Assembly (NCBI RefSeq): GCF_011045015.1
Contig: NZ_JAAKZY010000011.1
Location: 1-64,000, forward strand
From: Streptomyces scabichelini
GTDB lineage: Bacteria > Actinomycetota > Actinomycetes > Streptomycetales > Streptomycetaceae
Direction: 5' to 3'
Length of the DNA: 64,000 nt
Both the position numbers and the translations under genes were made by a program. Positions 1 to 8,317 of this stretch are shown one piece after another; within the stretch, counting starts at the first letter, position 1, and the number at the start of each line of letters is the position of its first letter. Under the pieces are notes generated by a model. The model was given only the letters and a program-made list of their open reading frames with translations. It was not told where the DNA came from and ran no database searches.

Positions 1-1
1 G

Positions 2-208
2 CTGCACGGCCCCGCCGCCCTGCTCGGCCCCGACAAGCCACCCGCCCAACTCGCCGCCCGCATGCACGAGACCTGGATCCGGTTCGCCAGGACGGGCAAC
101 CCCGGATGGGACCCGTACGACACCGAGCGCAGGTCCACGATGCGCATCGACGCCGAGTGGACCCAGGTCGACGACCCCCGCAGCCAGGAACGACAGGCAT
201 GGAGCTGA
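2..208 (+). CDS. Carboxylesterase type B, C-terminal fragment (runs off the left edge)
   Basis: Only the last 68 residues are in the window. They contain the W-I-R-F-A-R-T-G-N-P stretch typical of the C-terminus of type B carboxylesterases and para-nitrobenzyl esterases (alpha/beta hydrolase fold). The following W-x-x-Y-D..R..M-x-I-D/E segment also fits that family. The catalytic Ser and Glu, and probably the His, lie outside the window, so activity cannot be judged. The reading frame is open to a TGA stop 40 bp before the RidA-like gene, which has the same direction, so the two may share a transcript. Confidence 0.75.
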   Translation: MHGPAALLGPDKPPAQLAARMHETWIRFARTGNPGWDPYDTERRSTMRIDAEWTQVDDPRSQERQAWS

Positions 209-248
209 CCTCGTACACGTCCGTACGCACACCCTTCAAGGACACGCC

Positions 249-488
249 ATGACCAGAACCGTCATCACCACCGGCAACGCCCCCGCCCTGGCTGCCCCGT
301 TGTCCCACGCCATCCGCAAGGGCCCCGTCCTACAGGTCTCCGGGCAGCTCCCGCTCGACCCGGACACGGGCAAGGTCGTCGGCACCACGGTCGCCGAGCA
401 GACCACACAGACCCTGCGCAACGTCACCGCCGTACTCAAGGCCGGCGGCGCGGGCCCGGAGGACATCGTGATGCTGCGCGTGTACTGA
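249..488 (+). pseudogene. RidA/YjgF-family protein, truncated by a stop
   Basis: The 79-residue product matches the N-terminal two-thirds of RidA-type enamine/imine deaminases: an N-terminal T-G-N-A-P-A segment, V-L-Q-V-S-G-Q-L-P-L-D-P-x-T-G-K and Q-T-T-Q-T-L-R-N-V. RidA proteins are about 125-130 residues and go on through a V-Y-L-T-D-like strand to a conserved C-terminal Arg/Glu region. Here the frame ends directly after L-R-V-Y, and the codons after the TGA read T-D, so a conserved position appears to have become a stop. The frame then runs into unrelated sequence, so the trimer-interface C-terminus is missing. The product is probably non-functional. The start follows an in-frame ATG with a weak ribosome site. 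Confidence 0.7.
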
Positions 489-623
489 ACGGACGGGCGG
501 CGGTGGCGCATCCCCCGTGAGAGCTACGGGAGCTGTCCATGCGCGGGTGATTCGCTGACGTCGGCGGATTCCTAGCGTGGTCATCAGGTCGCCGCAGGTG
601 CGACCACCACAGGGAGGGGCACC

Positions 624-1511
624 ATGGGCACGACGTCCGCCACACCACAGCACGACACAGGCTCAGGTTCCGGCACGGACAACGGCCCAGGCGGTCGCGG
701 TGGGCGTTTCGGCCGGATCGTGCGCTCTCCGCTCGGCTGAATGCCGGCGGGCATGGTCGGCGTCGGCCTGGTCTCGGGCTTGACGACGACCGGCCCCGGC
801 CCGGTGCCGGTGCTGGGCGCGGCCGCCGCGGTGGCCGTGTACTGGTTGGTCATGCGCCGTGTCGCACGACGCTCCACGCCGGAGATCGCCCGGCGCGGGG
901 CCGGCCGGGAGACGCTGCTCGGCGGCGGGATCGGCCTGGGCTTCATCCTCGTCTCGGCCCTCCTGATCACGGCGTTCGGGGGCTACTCGTTCTCCTGGGC
1001 GGGCAACGGCTTCATGTCGGTCGTCTGGACCACAGTCGCGGTGCAGATCGGCACTGCGGTCACCGAGGAGTTGCTGTTCCGCGGTCTTGCCCTACAGGCC
1101 CTGGAGCAGCTGTGGGGCAGCCGGGCCGCCATCGTGATCACCTCGCTGTTCTTCGGTGTCGCCCACCTGGGCGCCCCGGGAGCGAGCGCGTGGAGCGGAC
1201 TGGCGATCTCTCTGGAGGCGGGCGTCCTGCTCGGTGCCGCGTTCCTGTGGCGGCGTAGCATCTGGTTCGTCGCGGGTCTGCACTTCGCCTGGAACACCAC
1301 CGAGCAGCTGCTCGGCATCCCGGTTTCCGGACACACCCCCGAGGGTCTGTTCACCGTCGACATCCACGGCTCCGCCCTGCTGAACGGCGGCAGCTTCGGC
1401 CTGGAGACGTCGATCGTGCCCGTCCTCATCGGCGTGGCTCTCGCCGTCCCCATGCTCGTTCTTGCCCACCGGAGCGGCGGTCTGCGGCCCGGGCGGCGCG
1501 CCCGGGGCTGA
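624..1511 (+). pseudogene. CPBP-family (CAAX/Rce1-like) membrane protease with an in-frame stop
   Basis: The ATG at 624 has a good ribosome site (AGGGAGG, 7 bp upstream). After 38 codons a TGA at 738-740 interrupts the frame. The same frame then continues for 256 codons from an ATG directly after the stop. The downstream part keeps all the CPBP intramembrane protease motifs: E-E-L-L-F-R, F-F-G-V-A-H and H-F-A-W-N. It also has about six hydrophobic segments. The lost N-terminus is a Gly/Ser-rich cytoplasmic stretch. The stop looks like a Trp codon changed to TGA. Re-initiation at the TGA-ATG junction could still make a nearly complete enzyme, so calling it dead is an inference. It lies 28 bp before a histidine kinase gene, an arrangement common in Streptomyces. 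Confidence 0.7.
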
Positions 1512-1539
1512 GACCGGACGACTGGAGGAAACGGAATTG

Positions 1540-2758
1540 ATGTCCCGTCAGGTGCCCTGGAGGCCCCCGCTGCTCCGGGCGCCGCTCGACTGGTGGCAGG
1601 AACGGGATGCCTTCCTCAAGGACGGCGTCCTCGCGCTGGTGCTCACTGGGCTGGCCTTCGTGCCGACCCTCTCCAACCTCGGTGGGCAGATCGGCGATCT
1701 GCCCGAGCGGCCGGCGAACGTGCTGAGCGTCGGGCTGGTCCTGGCCCAGGCCCTGCCGCTGGCGGTCCGCCGCCGGTGGCCCGCAGCCTGTCTGGCCGTC
1801 GTCGCGGGTGCGTTCGCCGTGCACCAGGCGCTGGGCTTCGCGACGACGTTCGCGAGTGTGGGGCTGTATCTGGCCCTGTACTCCGCCGGGGCCCATCAGG
1901 TCCGAGTCCGCCACGGTCTGACCGCCGTGGCGAGTGTGGGCTACGCCGTGCTGGCCGTCGTCCTGGACCGCCTCGGTTCACCGCAGTCAGTCCCGGACTA
2001 TCTCGCGTTCTACCTGACTCTGGCCGTGGTCTGGCTGGTGGGGCGCACGGTGCGCATGCGGCGGGCAGAAGAGGCAGAGCGGCGGCGGCTGGCTGCCGAG
2101 GTGGCCACGGCCGCCGAGCGGGCGCGGATCGCCCGCGAGCTGCACGACGTGGTCACCCACCACGTGACGGCCATGGTGGTCCAGGCCGACGCGGCGCAGT
2201 TCCTGCTCACGTCCGCGCCGGAACGCGCCGGCGAGGGACTGTCGGCCGTCAGCGACACCGGCCGTCGGGCGCTGACGGAGCTGCGGTACCTGCTCGGCGT
2301 GCTGGAGGCGACCGGCGAGTCGGCGTCCGCGGACCCGGCGCGTGCGGGCCGAGCACCCACCCTGGGGCGGGTGGGGGACCTGGTCGAGCAGGCCCGCATT
2401 TCGGGGCAGCCGGTCGAGTTCAGCGAGCGGGGCGAGCGGCGGCCGCAGATCGTGGACGTGGAGCTGGCCGCGTACCGGGGGGGTGCAGGAGGCGCTCACC
2501 AACGCGATGAAGTACGCGGCCGGGATGCCCACACAGGTGCTGCTCCGGCACGGAGAGGAGCACATCGAGATCGCGGTGACCACCGACGGACCCGTGACCG
2601 CTCCGGTCACGCGCAAGCCGGACCCTGCGGGCCGACGAGGGCTGACTGGGCTGCGTGCACGGGTGCGGATGCTCGATGGGGAACTGGAGGCCGGTCCCCG
2701 GCCCGAAGGCGGGTTCGAGGTCTGTGCCACGATTCCGTCCAAGCCCCTTCAGGAGTGA
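1540..2758 (+). pseudogene. NarL-type sensor histidine kinase, frameshifted in a G run
   Basis: The ATG at 1540 follows GGAGG. The protein has four or five N-terminal membrane segments (residues about 20-175), then a HisKA_3 dimerisation box E-R-A-R-I-A-R-E-L-H-D-V-V-T-H-H with the phospho-His. The frame is lost at a run of seven G (2477-2483), just before the N-box. One base out of phase, the ATPase domain continues as V-Q-E-A-L-T-N-A-M-K-Y-A and G-L-T-G-L-R-A-R-V to the stop at 2758. A working gene would have one G fewer there. Either the gene is broken or the homopolymer was mis-sequenced. It is the cognate kinase of the response regulator 4 bp downstream. Confidence 0.75.
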
Positions 2759-2762
2759 CCCC

Positions 2763-3465
2763 GTGAGCGATGCCCCGTCACCGATCCGCGTGCTCGTCTG
2801 CGATGACCAGGCACTCGTGCGGACCGGCTACGTCACCATCTTCTCCGCGCAGCCCGACATGGAGGTCGTCGGGGAAGCCGAGAACGGCCACGAGGCGGTC
2901 CAGGCCGCGTGGCGGCTGCGCCCCGACGTGGTCGTCATGGACATCCGGATGCCCCTGCTCGACGGCATCCAGGCGACCCGGCAACTGGCCGGCCCCGATA
3001 CCGAGGCCGAGGCTGCGCCGAAGGTGCTGGTCGTCACCACGTTCAACGTCGACGCCTACGTCTACGACGCGTTGCGCGCCTGAGCCAGCGGCTTCCTCCT
3101 CAAAGACGCGCCTCCGGCGGAGTTGGTGAACGGCATCCGGACGGTCTCCCGGGGCGAGGCCCTGCTGGCACCCACCGTCACCCGCCACCTCATCGGCCAC
3201 TTCGCCGAACACCTGCGACCGGCTGACACCTCCCCGCCGGCCAGGCAGGATGTCGTGCGCGCGCTGCCCCCCCCCCCGCGAGCTGGAAGTGCTCCAGCTG
3301 ATCGCCGAGGGGCTGTCGAACGCGGAGATCGCCGCGGTGATGTTCATCACGCCCGAGACCGTCAAGACCTACGTGTCGCGAATCCTGGCGAAACTCGGCC
3401 TGCGCGACCGCGTCCAGGCCGTCGTCCTCGCCTACCGGGTCGGACTGGTGTCCGGCATGCCGTGA
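2763..3465 (+). pseudogene. NarL/LuxR-type response regulator with a stop and a frameshift
   Basis: The GTG start lies 4 bp after the kinase stop. The receiver domain is complete up to the last helix: V-C-D-D-Q acidic pair, phospho-Asp in V-V-V-M-D-I-R-M-P, and the T-T-F segment. A TGA at 3081-3083 then stands where the family has Gly in A-L-R-A-G-A-S-G-F-L-L-K-D, and the frame continues with A-S-G-F-L-L-K-D. A second lesion is an 11-base C run (3267-3277), after which the LuxR helix-turn-helix ([19 protein letters not shown]) continues in another frame to the TGA at 3465. Two independent lesions make sequencing error alone less likely than real decay. The receiver without its DNA-binding domain could still be translated. 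Confidence 0.75.
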
Positions 3466-4015
3466 ACCGGCACAGTCGTGGGCCCGAGATACAGCGCGGC
3501 CCGCGCGGCAGACCGGGCGGGGCCCTCCTCTCCCTTGATGATCTCCCCTGCACGGGAGCATGGGCCAGAGCCTGACCCGCGACTGCTCTCACAGACGTTC
3601 CATTGCCTGAGCAAGATTGTTCGGAGGCGGGGAAAGCGGTCTGAACCCCGGATCGGTTCTCACAACTCGTTCTCACTCAAGAGAGTGATGCCCCCTTGTG
3701 AGACTTGCATGGTGCGAAAATCCAGGCTCCTGACGAGCCTTCACGTGCCCTTCGCGTACGACGCCGACGACATCGAGCGCCACCCCTGCCCCCCGCTGCA
3801 CAGCCCGCCCCGGATCACCGTTCCGCTCACGCGGGGCGCCGTCGCCGGCACTTAACACACCGGCCGGTTCACCAAGGTGGCTCGGCGCGCCAAGCGGAGG
3901 GGTATTGACCGCCTGTCACCGGGGCCGGGGATCGCCGCCCAGGGAGAAACAGAAGCCGCAGGCTCACACGCGGGCTGGGTAATCATCGAGTGCTGTACGT
4001 CAGCACCTGCGCGGG
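3466..4015. other. 550-bp stretch with no recognisable gene
   Basis: Open frames exist on both strands, but none has a convincing start, ribosome site or recognisable family signature. A small hairpin (TCACTC-AAGA-GAGTGA, 3673-3688) is present. This stretch lies between two decayed genes and may be eroded coding sequence. Confidence 0.5.
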
Positions 4016-4454
4016 TCACCTGTCGTCGCAGTCGTTGGCGACCTGTCCGGGCAGCGAGGACGCCGGAGTGACACGGTTTGCCGTGTGCACCGGCATTCGG
4101 CCGGTCGATTTCTGCGGGTGCGACATTGTCGGCCGCGGCATTTGCACAAAGGTCATCCCGAACCGCTTGGTCGGCTTGAGATGGATACGGGGATCGCCGG
4201 TGCGCGGGGCGCCTACGAGGTCGTCCAGCGGAGCGTCGTGGATACGGGCCAGCGGCAGCAGCAGTTCCAGGCTCGACCGGCGCTGCCCGCTCTCCAGCCG
4301 GGACAGGGGTGCTCTCCGACACGCCGGTCGTCGCCGCGAGGTCGGCGAGGGTGATGCCGCGGTCACGACGCAGCCCACGAAGCCGCGACCCCACGGCGTC
4401 GAGCACGTCGTCGTCCGTCTTGTGATCAATCAGGCCATCTTGCCGTAGCCACAA
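4016..4454 (-). pseudogene. XRE-family regulator with cupin domain, frameshifted and truncated
   Basis: The N-terminal frame encodes an XRE helix-turn-helix: D-A-V-G-S-R-L-R-G-L-R-R-D-R-G-I-T-L-A-D-L-A-A-T-T-G. Phase is lost at a four-base G run (4306-4309 on the plus strand) that should be three. The second frame then gives L-S-R-L-E-S-G-Q-R-R-S-S-L-E-L-L-L-P-L-A-R, the rest of the family's DNA-binding region. It continues through the linker P-R-I-H-L-K-P-T-K-R-F-G-M-T to a stop. In intact members a full cupin ligand-binding domain of about 90 residues follows. Here only a degraded start of it remains (G-R-M-P-V-H-T). The true start is unclear: a TTG at 4454 is the furthest upstream option. 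It diverges from the methyltransferase remnant, a pairing seen for such regulators. Confidence 0.65.
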
Positions 4455-4517
4455 GATTCCGTGCCAGATCGTGGAGTGCCTGGCAAGACTGAGCGCCTAC
4501 CGACACAAGGAGCCCCG

Positions 4518-5074
4518 ATGAGCACCACCGACGCGATCGTGTTCTGGGACGGCGTCCACGCGGCCCGGCCGGCAGCCGGCAACCCCCAGCCGAATGCTCG
4601 CCTCACCGAGACGGTGACGGGCCTGCCGCCCGGTGACGCGTTGAACCTCGGATGCGGCGACGGCGGCGACGCGCTGTGGCTCGCCCGCCAGGGGTGGCAC
4701 GTCACCGCCGCCGACATCTCGGCCGTGGCGATCGAGCGGCTCGCCGCCCTCGCCACCTCACACGGCCTGAGCGACCGCGTCATCACCGTGCGGCACGACG
4801 TGCACAAGTCTTTCCCGCCCAGCAGATTCGACCTGGTCTGCGCCCGGGCGGGCGGCTGCTGGTCGTCGACCACGGCTCGGCCGCGCCATGGTCGTGGAAC
4901 CAGGACCCCGATACCCGCTACCCGAGCCCGCAGGAGGTCGCCGCCGGGATCGATCTGGCCCCGGAGACATGGACGCTCGAGCGGGCTGACGCACCTCGCC
5001 GGATCGCGACCGGACCGGACGGGCGCACCGCCGAGGTCACCGACCATGTCCTCCTCATCCGCCGCACCGCCTGA
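4518..5074 (+). pseudogene. Class I SAM-dependent methyltransferase, internal deletion plus frameshift
   Basis: The ATG at 4518 follows AAGGAG. The N-terminal half has the Rossmann SAM-binding motifs A-L-N-L-G-C-G-D-G-G-D-A-L-W-L-A and V-T-A-A-D-I-S, then F-D-L-V. At about 4836-4840 the sequence jumps straight into the late-family motif L-R-P-G-G-R-L-L-V-V-D-H, in another frame, and runs to the TGA at 5074. About 25 residues that normally separate these motifs (the H-S-P-type strand and helix) are missing. This is therefore a deletion with a frame change, which cannot be a simple base-call error. The family acts on small molecules or tellurite/thiopurine-like substrates; the substrate here is unknown. 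Confidence 0.7.
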
Positions 5075-5153
5075 GCGGCCGGCCGCAGCGGATGGAAGCT
5101 GTGGCTGTGTCAGAATCCGTGCGCCGGGCCATGACAGAAGTCGCTTCAACCGG

Positions 5154-5474
5154 TCACAGACCGGGGACATCCCTGGTCTTCTTGAGCACCGAGCTGAACG
5201 CGTCCACCACGGCGTTGTGCCGCCTCGCGTGCGCTGCCCGGTCCGCCGGCACCAGCCGCGCGGCGGCCTGCACGGCGTAGGCGTCCGGATCACCGAAGGC
5301 GGTCTGCGGGTGCTCTCCCGTATCCGCGCAATGCGCCGTGACATCCTTGACCGCCTGGAGCACGACTGCCCGGTCCACGCCCGGCTGCATGGCCAGCCGT
5401 ATTTGGAAACGCGCCATCCACTTTTCGCGGTCCTTCTCCCCTGCCGCGTCCGTCGTCTGGTCCTTCTTCGCCAC
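5154..5474 (-). CDS. Small HAAS-like helical protein, 106 aa
   Basis: The GTG at 5474 is preceded by AGGAGAG at a good distance. The product is soluble, with no membrane segment. It resembles the N-terminal helical domain (HAAS-like) of actinobacterial membrane proteins: an amphipathic helix, then V-K-D-V-T-A-H-C-A-D-T-G-E-H-P-Q-T-A-F-G-D-P-D-A-Y-A. In those proteins a multi-membrane-segment region usually follows. Here the frame stops after about 35 further polar residues, so it may be a stand-alone version or another shortened gene at the edge of the decayed zone. No function is known. It is followed downstream on the same strand only by the methyltransferase remnant, which runs the opposite way. 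Confidence 0.6.
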   Translation of the reverse strand: MAKKDQTTDAAGEKDREKWMARFQIRLAMQPGVDRAVVLQAVKDVTAHCADTGEHPQTAFGDPDAYAVQAAARLVPADRAAHARRHNAVVDAFSSVLKKTRDVPGL

Positions 5475-5709
5475 TTGCTCTCCTGGATGATCGGCGGCCG
5501 TCCGTCATGGAGTTGGACGCCGAGGCATCGACGTGGGTTGCGGAAGCGAGAAGAATTTCAGGTGACTGCATAGAGATTCGACTTTCGTCGTTCTGACCCA
5601 TCGTCACGCCAAGTGGGCGCCGGCTGCGGCCCATGCCTCTTGGACGGCGCGAATTTCGGTATCCGTGGGCTGACCGGCGTCGGTGGGCATAAGACCGTGT
5701 CCTACGTGG
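5475..5709. other. Intergenic, 235 bp, possible 28-codon remnant
   Basis: No complete gene is visible. A minus-strand ATG at 5690 opens a 28-codon frame (M-P-T-D-A-G-Q-P-T-D-T-E-I-R-A-V-Q-E-A-W) that ends at a TGA. It has the look of a gene start cut short, but I cannot assign it. Confidence 0.3.
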
Positions 5710-6477
5710 TCAACGAAGCAGCAATTGGACCAGGGCGACGGTACCGACCGTCACGATGAGGGTGCGCAGGACTGCGGGACTGAGGCGACCGCCTGCTCTG
5801 GACCCGATCTGACCGCCCAGGGCGGACCCGACCGCGATCAGTGCGACGGCCGTCCAGTCGAAGTCCGCGACGAAGAGGAAGAAGAGCGCGGCGACGGCGT
5901 TGACGACGGCGACCAGGACGTTCTTGACGGCGTTGAGGCGTTGCAGGGTCTCGTCGAGGAGTACGCCCATCAAGGACACGTAGAGGATTCCCTGGGCGGC
6001 GGAGAAGTAGCCGCCGTAGACGCTCGCGAGCGTCAGTCCGGTGAAGAGCAGCGGGCCACCGTCAGGGCGCGTGGGGGCGTCGGCCGATGCGCGGCGGCGC
6101 CGCACCTTCTTGCTGATCCAGGGCTGGAGGGCGACCAGGACGAGGGCGAGGCCCACCAGAGCCGGCACGATGCGCTCGAACGCGGTGGCGGGCAGGGCCA
6201 GCAGGAGCGTGGCGCCCGCGAAACCGCCGAACAGGGCACCGACACTCAGCTTCAGGATGCGCCGGCGCTGGCCTTTGAGGTGCTTTCGGTAGCCGATGGC
6301 CCCGCTGATGGAGCCCGGGACCAGGCCGAGTGCGTTGGAGACCGTGGCGGTGACGGGCGGCAGGCCGGTCGCGAGCAGTACGGGAAAGGTGACCAGCGTC
6401 CCCGAGCCGACGACGGTGTTCATACCTCCCGCGCCGACACCCGCCGCGAACACGGCGAGCATCTCCCCCGTCGTCAC
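5710..6477 (-). CDS. TauE/SafE-family membrane transporter (sulfite/organosulfonate exporter type)
   Basis: A 255-residue integral membrane protein of the usual family length. It has about eight hydrophobic segments and the two family repeats: G-x-x-N-T-V-V-G-S-G-T-L-V-T-F-P at residues about 18-33 and G-G-Y-F-S-A-A-Q-G-I-L-Y near residue 150. The A-T-V-S-N-A-L-G motif after the first repeat is also typical. TauE/SafE proteins are thought to move sulfite, sulfonates or other small anions across the cytoplasmic membrane. The substrate here cannot be deduced, since no sulfur genes are adjacent. The first intact full-length gene after the decayed segment. Confidence 0.85.
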   Translation of the reverse strand: MTTGEMLAVFAAGVGAGGMNTVVGSGTLVTFPVLLATGLPPVTATVSNALGLVPGSISGAIGYRKHLKGQRRRILKLSVGALFGGFAGATLLLALPATAFERIVPALVGLALVLVALQPWISKKVRRRRASADAPTRPDGGPLLFTGLTLASVYGGYFSAAQGILYVSLMGVLLDETLQRLNAVKNVLVAVVNAVAALFFLFVADFDWTAVALIAVGSALGGQIGSRAGGRLSPAVLRTLIVTVGTVALVQLLLR

Positions 6478-6558
6478 GCCGGGCCCTCACTGGGAATCTT
6501 CATGCGGCCGACCCTAGAGGCGAAACAGTTCGGCACTCGGCGAAGCGTCCCTCGTTTT

Positions 6559-6592
6559 CTTTCATCTCCTTCTTCATCCTTCATCCTTCATC
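6559..6592 (+). repeat. CTTCATC-type pyrimidine-rich repeats upstream of the LPMO gene
   Basis: TTTCATC, CTTCTTCATC, CTTCATC and CTTCATC follow one another on the plus strand, 130-160 bp before the LPMO start. This is low-complexity, unusually AT/pyrimidine-rich DNA for this genome. It may belong to the promoter or 5' leader of the gene. Confidence 0.45.
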
Positions 6593-6719
6593 GGAAAGCG
6601 GAAGTGGCGAAATCCAACGTTGCGGCGCTGTTTCGTGAGGGCCAGCCTGGATGCTGCGGGAGCGCTCCCACACCCCGCACCCGACACTCCGAACCCCCCA
6701 TCCCGGAAAGAAGGAGCCC

Positions 6720-7391
6720 GTGTCTTGTCATGATCAGACCAAACTCATCCGGCCCCGCACGACACTCGTCCTGAGCCTGCTCACCGCGGTGCTGCTCTGC
6801 CTGATCCCGTGGAGCGGCACCGCCGCCGCCCACGGCTCCGTCGTCGACCCGGCGTCCCGCAACTACGGCTGCTGGCTGCGCTGGGGCGACGACTTCCAGA
6901 ACCCGGACATGGCACAGGAAGACCCCATGTGCTGGCAGGCGTGGCAGGACAACCCGAACGCCATGTGGAACTGGAACGGGCTGTACCGCAACGGCTCCGC
7001 CGGCAACTTCCAGGCGGTCGTCCCTGACGGGCAGCTGTGCAGCGGCGGCCGGACCGAGGGCGGCCGTTACAACTCCCTGGACACCGTAGGCGCCTGGAAG
7101 ACGACGGACGTCGCCGACGACTTCACCCTGAAGCTGTACGACCAGGCCAGCCACGGCGCGGACTACTTCCTGGTCTACGTCACCCGCCAGGGTTTCGACC
7201 CGGCCACCCAGCCGCTGACCTGGAACGACCTCCAACTGGTCACCCGCACCGGCAGGTACGGCCCCAGCCAGAACTACTCGATCGACGTGAGCACTTCGGG
7301 CCTGAGCGGCCGCCACGTCGTCTACACGATCTGGCAGGCCTCGCACATGGACCAGACGTACTTCCTGTGCAGCGACGTGAACTTCAGCTGA
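6720..7391 (+). CDS. Secreted AA10 lytic polysaccharide monooxygenase (ScLPMO10B-like)
   Basis: Copper enzyme that oxidatively cleaves cellulose and/or chitin outside the cell. The 223-residue precursor has a signal peptide (residues 1-37) ending A-A-A. The mature protein therefore starts with His38, the N-terminal copper ligand, in H-G-S-V-V-D-P-A-S-R-N-Y-G-C-W. The second copper His is in D-Q-A-S-H-G-A-D-Y-F. The sequence follows what I remember of the Streptomyces coelicolor LPMO10B protein almost residue for residue, including C-W-Q-A-W-Q-D and the C-terminal Q-T-Y-F-L-C-S-D-V. There is no extra binding module. The GTG at 6720 is chosen for its GAAGGAG ribosome site. An ATG at 6730 is out of frame. 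Monocistronic, with a strong hairpin after the stop. Confidence 0.93.
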   Translation: MSCHDQTKLIRPRTTLVLSLLTAVLLCLIPWSGTAAAHGSVVDPASRNYGCWLRWGDDFQNPDMAQEDPMCWQAWQDNPNAMWNWNGLYRNGSAGNFQAVVPDGQLCSGGRTEGGRYNSLDTVGAWKTTDVADDFTLKLYDQASHGADYFLVYVTRQGFDPATQPLTWNDLQLVTRTGRYGPSQNYSIDVSTSGLSGRHVVYTIWQASHMDQTYFLCSDVNFS

Positions 7392-7397
7392 CCCACC

Positions 7398-7432
7398 GTG
7401 TCCCGCCGGAGGCACCGCGTCCGGCGGGACAC
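7398..7432 (+). terminator. Hairpin terminator after the LPMO gene
   Basis: A perfect 13-bp inverted repeat (GTGTCCCGCCGGA / TCCGGCGGGACAC) with a 9-nt loop starts 7 bp after the LPMO stop. There is no T-tract, as is common in Streptomyces. Confidence 0.7.
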
Positions 7433-7476
7433 CCGGCCTGCGAGGCCTCCGCCTGCCGAGCGCATAAGCTCGGCGG

Positions 7477-8097
7477 ATGGCCAAGTACTTCGACGTGCAC
7501 CCCGACAATCCCCAGCAGCGCACCATCGGCCAGGTGGCCGACAGCATCCGCTCAGGGGCCCTGGTCGCCTATCCGACGGACTCCTGTTTCGCGCTGGGCT
7601 GCCAGCTGGGCAGCCGTGACGGCATCGACCGGATCCGGACCATCCGCCAGCTCGACGACCGTCACCACTTCACGCTCGTATGCCAGAACTTCGCGCAGCT
7701 CGGCCAGTTCGTGCATATCGACAAGGACGTCTTCCGCGCCATCAAGGCGTCCACGCCCGGCAGTTACACCTTCATCCTGCCCGCGACGAAGGACGTGCCG
7801 CGCAGGATGCTCCACCCGAAGAAGAAGACGGTCGGAGTCCGCATCCCCGATCACACCGTCACCCAGGCCCTGCTCGCCGAACTCGGTGAGCCACTGCTCT
7901 CCAGCACCCTGCTGCTCCCGGACGAGGAGGAACCCATGACCCAGGGCTGGGAGATCAAGGAGCGGCTCGACCACGTCGTGGACGCGGTGGTCGACTCCGG
8001 GGACTGCGGCACCGAACCGACCACGGTCATCGACTTCTCCAGCGGCGAGGCCGAGATCGTACGCAAGGGAGCGGGCGACACCCAGCGGTTCGAGTGA
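7477..8097 (+). CDS. Sua5/YciO/YrdC-family protein (threonylcarbamoyladenylate synthase-like)
   Basis: A 206-residue single-domain protein of the YrdC fold. Conserved features are V-A-Y-P-T-D-S-C-F-A-L-G-C near the N-terminus, the R-x-x-R-Q-L-D-D-R-H-H-F-T-L-V-C segment, P-G-S-Y-T-F-I-L-P-A-T and V-G-V-R-I-P-D-H. True TsaC/Sua5 proteins make threonylcarbamoyl-AMP for tRNA t6A37. The length and the L-L-S-S-T-L-L-L-P segment place this protein nearer the YciO branch, whose role is less clear, so the exact activity is uncertain. It starts 85 bp after the LPMO gene, beyond that gene's terminator, and is probably transcribed alone. Confidence 0.85.
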   Translation: MAKYFDVHPDNPQQRTIGQVADSIRSGALVAYPTDSCFALGCQLGSRDGIDRIRTIRQLDDRHHFTLVCQNFAQLGQFVHIDKDVFRAIKASTPGSYTFILPATKDVPRRMLHPKKKTVGVRIPDHTVTQALLAELGEPLLSSTLLLPDEEEPMTQGWEIKERLDHVVDAVVDSGDCGTEPTTVIDFSSGEAEIVRKGAGDTQRFE

Positions 8098-8247
8098 CGC
8101 GCCACCCGGCCGGCGCGCGGGAACACCACGAAAGACGGCACCTGCGGTGTGTGCGCCCGCGCCTGCCGCGATTGTGATCATTGTCTGCTTAGCATTCAGA
8201 CGTCCGCAACCTGGAGAGTCCCCCGGTCGGAGTCTCAGGTCCGGTCA

Positions 8248-8267
8248 CTTGTCGTGTACGCGACAAG
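8248..8267. promoter_or_regulatory. 20-bp near-perfect palindrome upstream of phoD
   Basis: CTTGTCGTGTACGCGACAAG: 7-bp arms CTTGTCG/CGACAAG around a 6-bp centre, with 18 of 20 positions symmetric. It lies 51 bp before the phoD start, so it is a candidate operator or leader hairpin. I saw no clear PHO box. Confidence 0.45.
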
Positions 8268-8317
8268 CAGTCCGCTGTCCGCCCAACGCCTTGCGCGCTC
8301 GCGCGAGGGGAGGCCAG

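Noticed and set aside
2763..3083. Intact stand-alone receiver protein
   Set aside because: The sequence after the TGA continues the receiver's last helix and the LuxR domain, so a broken full-length regulator explains the data better.
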